Positions 30,766 to 31,443 of a stretch of DNA of 31,443 bases are shown one piece after another. The first letter of the stretch is position 1. Every line of letters begins with the position of its first letter. The position numbers and the translations under genes were made by a program. This DNA is from DASPUH01 sp035622975 (lineage in GTDB: Bacteria; Chloroflexota; Limnocylindria; Limnocylindrales; CSP1-4), in NCBI GenBank assembly GCA_035622975.1, contig DASPUH010000038.1, forward strand, positions 1-31,443, read 5' to 3'. Under the pieces are notes generated by a model. That model made no database searches. It saw only the letters and a list, made by a program, of their open reading frames with translations, and had not been told where the DNA came from.

Positions 30766-31443
30766 CAGCCCACGTCCTCGATGTGCAGCTGCAGGAAGTG
30801 CGTGGCGCAGCTGATGCAGGGGTCATAACTGCGGATGAGCTGTTCGATGCGGTGGGTGGCCTGGTCGGAGGGCAGGCCCAGGACCTGCGGCGCGAAGATC
30901 GTCAGGTCGGCCTCGATGGCGGCCTGGTTCTGGCTGGTCGGGGGCACGATGCGCGCGTCGGCGATGAGGCCGCGCTCGTCGAGCTGGTAGGCGTGGAAGA
31001 TCATGCCGCGGGGCGCCTCGGTGGCCCAGGCCGCCCTGCCCGGACCCGGGGTCCACGGCGTGGCGGCCCGGTCCGGGGGCTGGTACGCCTCGACGATGTC
31101 GAGCGCTTCGGCGACCGCGTCGACGAGCTCGATGGCGCGGGCCACGATGCTGCGGTACGGGTTGGTGCGGATCTCACCGGCCAGGCCCGTGCGCGCCAGG
31201 GCGGCGGCGGCGGTGGGGTGCAGCTGGTCGGCCGCGAGGGTGAGCCGCGAGCCTGGTCCCAGGAGATAGGGGCGGCCGTCGCGGCTGCGGGCCTGGAGGG
31301 CATGCGACCAGGCGACCTGGCCCTCGTGGAACTCACTGGTCCAGTCGGTCGGGTCGAGGTCGAGACCGTCCGTCGAGACGATGTGCCCCTCGTTCATGGG
31401 GTACTCGGTGGGGTGGCGCAGGGCCACCATGCGGGCTTCTCGC
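30765..31443 (-). CDS. NiFe hydrogenase large subunit, C-terminal part (starts outside the window)
   Basis: About 225 residues are visible; the frame stays open to the window edge. EAPRGMIFHAYQLDERGLIADARIVPPTSQNQ (shown by its ends, EAPRGMIFH and VPPTSQNQ) is characteristic of group 3-like cytoplasmic hydrogenases. DPCISCATHFLQLHIEDVG at the C-terminus holds the second pair of nickel-binding cysteines and the cleavage site after His. The tail to be removed is short, about 10 residues. It is followed by its protease, HypC, a permease and a DUF6390-like protein. Group 3b/3d or a related group 2-like bidirectional or uptake enzyme is likely; the small subunit and partner subunits must lie to the right of the window. 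Confidence 0.9.
   Translation of the reverse strand, partial: REARMVALRHPTEYPMNEGHIVSTDGLDLDPTDWTSEFHEGQVAWSHALQARSRDGRPYLLGPGSRLTLAADQLHPTAAAALARTGLAGEIRTNPYRSIVARAIELVDAVAEALDIVEAYQPPDRAATPWTPGPGRAAWATEAPRGMIFHAYQLDERGLIADARIVPPTSQNQAAIEADLTIFAPQVLGLPSDQATHRIEQLIRSYDPCISCATHFLQLHIEDVG

Noticed and set aside
1..31443. tRNA, rRNA, CRISPR array, transposase or phage genes
   Set aside because: I looked on both strands and found nothing with the required folds, spaced repeats or protein motifs.

Overview
The window is very GC-rich and gene-dense, with many 4-base ATGA/GTGA overlaps and frequent GTG starts. Gene content (short-loop cytochrome bd with cydDC, cupredoxin-fused NirK, SQR with DsrE/TusA proteins, group 3-like NiFe hydrogenase, malic enzyme) suggests a bacterial chromosome from a soil or sediment Chloroflexota lineage (Limnocylindria-like) or a deep actinobacterial relative. 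No rRNA or other taxonomic marker is present, so this placement is tentative. I saw no tRNA, rRNA, CRISPR array or transposase.

Layout. (1) 1-7381: a choline / methylated-glycine catabolic block. A minus-strand operon runs aldehyde dehydrogenase, dimethylglycine/sarcosine dehydrogenase-like flavoprotein, etfB, etfA, divergent from a choline-dehydrogenase-like GMC oxidoreductase. The etfA end carries a 449-bp-period tandem duplication that breaks one etfA copy. (2) 7424-13229: cydABDC, cytochrome bd oxidase plus its assembly ABC exporter. (3) 13208-16224: nirK (nitrite to NO) followed by an AlkA-like DNA glycosylase, divergent from an Rrf2 regulator with three cysteines (NsrR-like) and a well-formed promoter/operator. 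(4) 16225-19998: a histidine phosphatase, then a compact sulfur operon arsR-dsrE-tusA-dsrE2-tusA-sqr. (5) 20224-25707: a lipoprotein, then a five-gene coupled operon: COG2403-type GTPase, ornithine carbamoyltransferase, carbamate kinase, zinc alcohol dehydrogenase, GNAT acetyltransferase. (6) 25995-28138: NAD-malic enzyme convergent with a hemerythrin. (7) 28274-31443: the downstream end of a NiFe hydrogenase operon (large subunit C-terminus, maturation protease, HypC, EamA permease, DUF6390 protein).

How it fits together. The genes feed electrons from methylated amines, sulfide, hydrogen and malate into a respiratory chain with low-oxygen and nitrogen-oxide ends. The most suggestive regulatory observation is a 22-bp element, differing at one base, found once upstream of cydA and once upstream of nirK. 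Both copies have the same orientation and a similar distance to the start codon. The element resembles half of a DosR/DevR-type hypoxia/NO box and would tie the oxygen and nitrite terminal reductases into one regulon. The two operons most worth study as possible new systems are the GTPase-OTC-carbamate kinase-ADH-GNAT module and the hydrogenase operon with an embedded EamA transporter.
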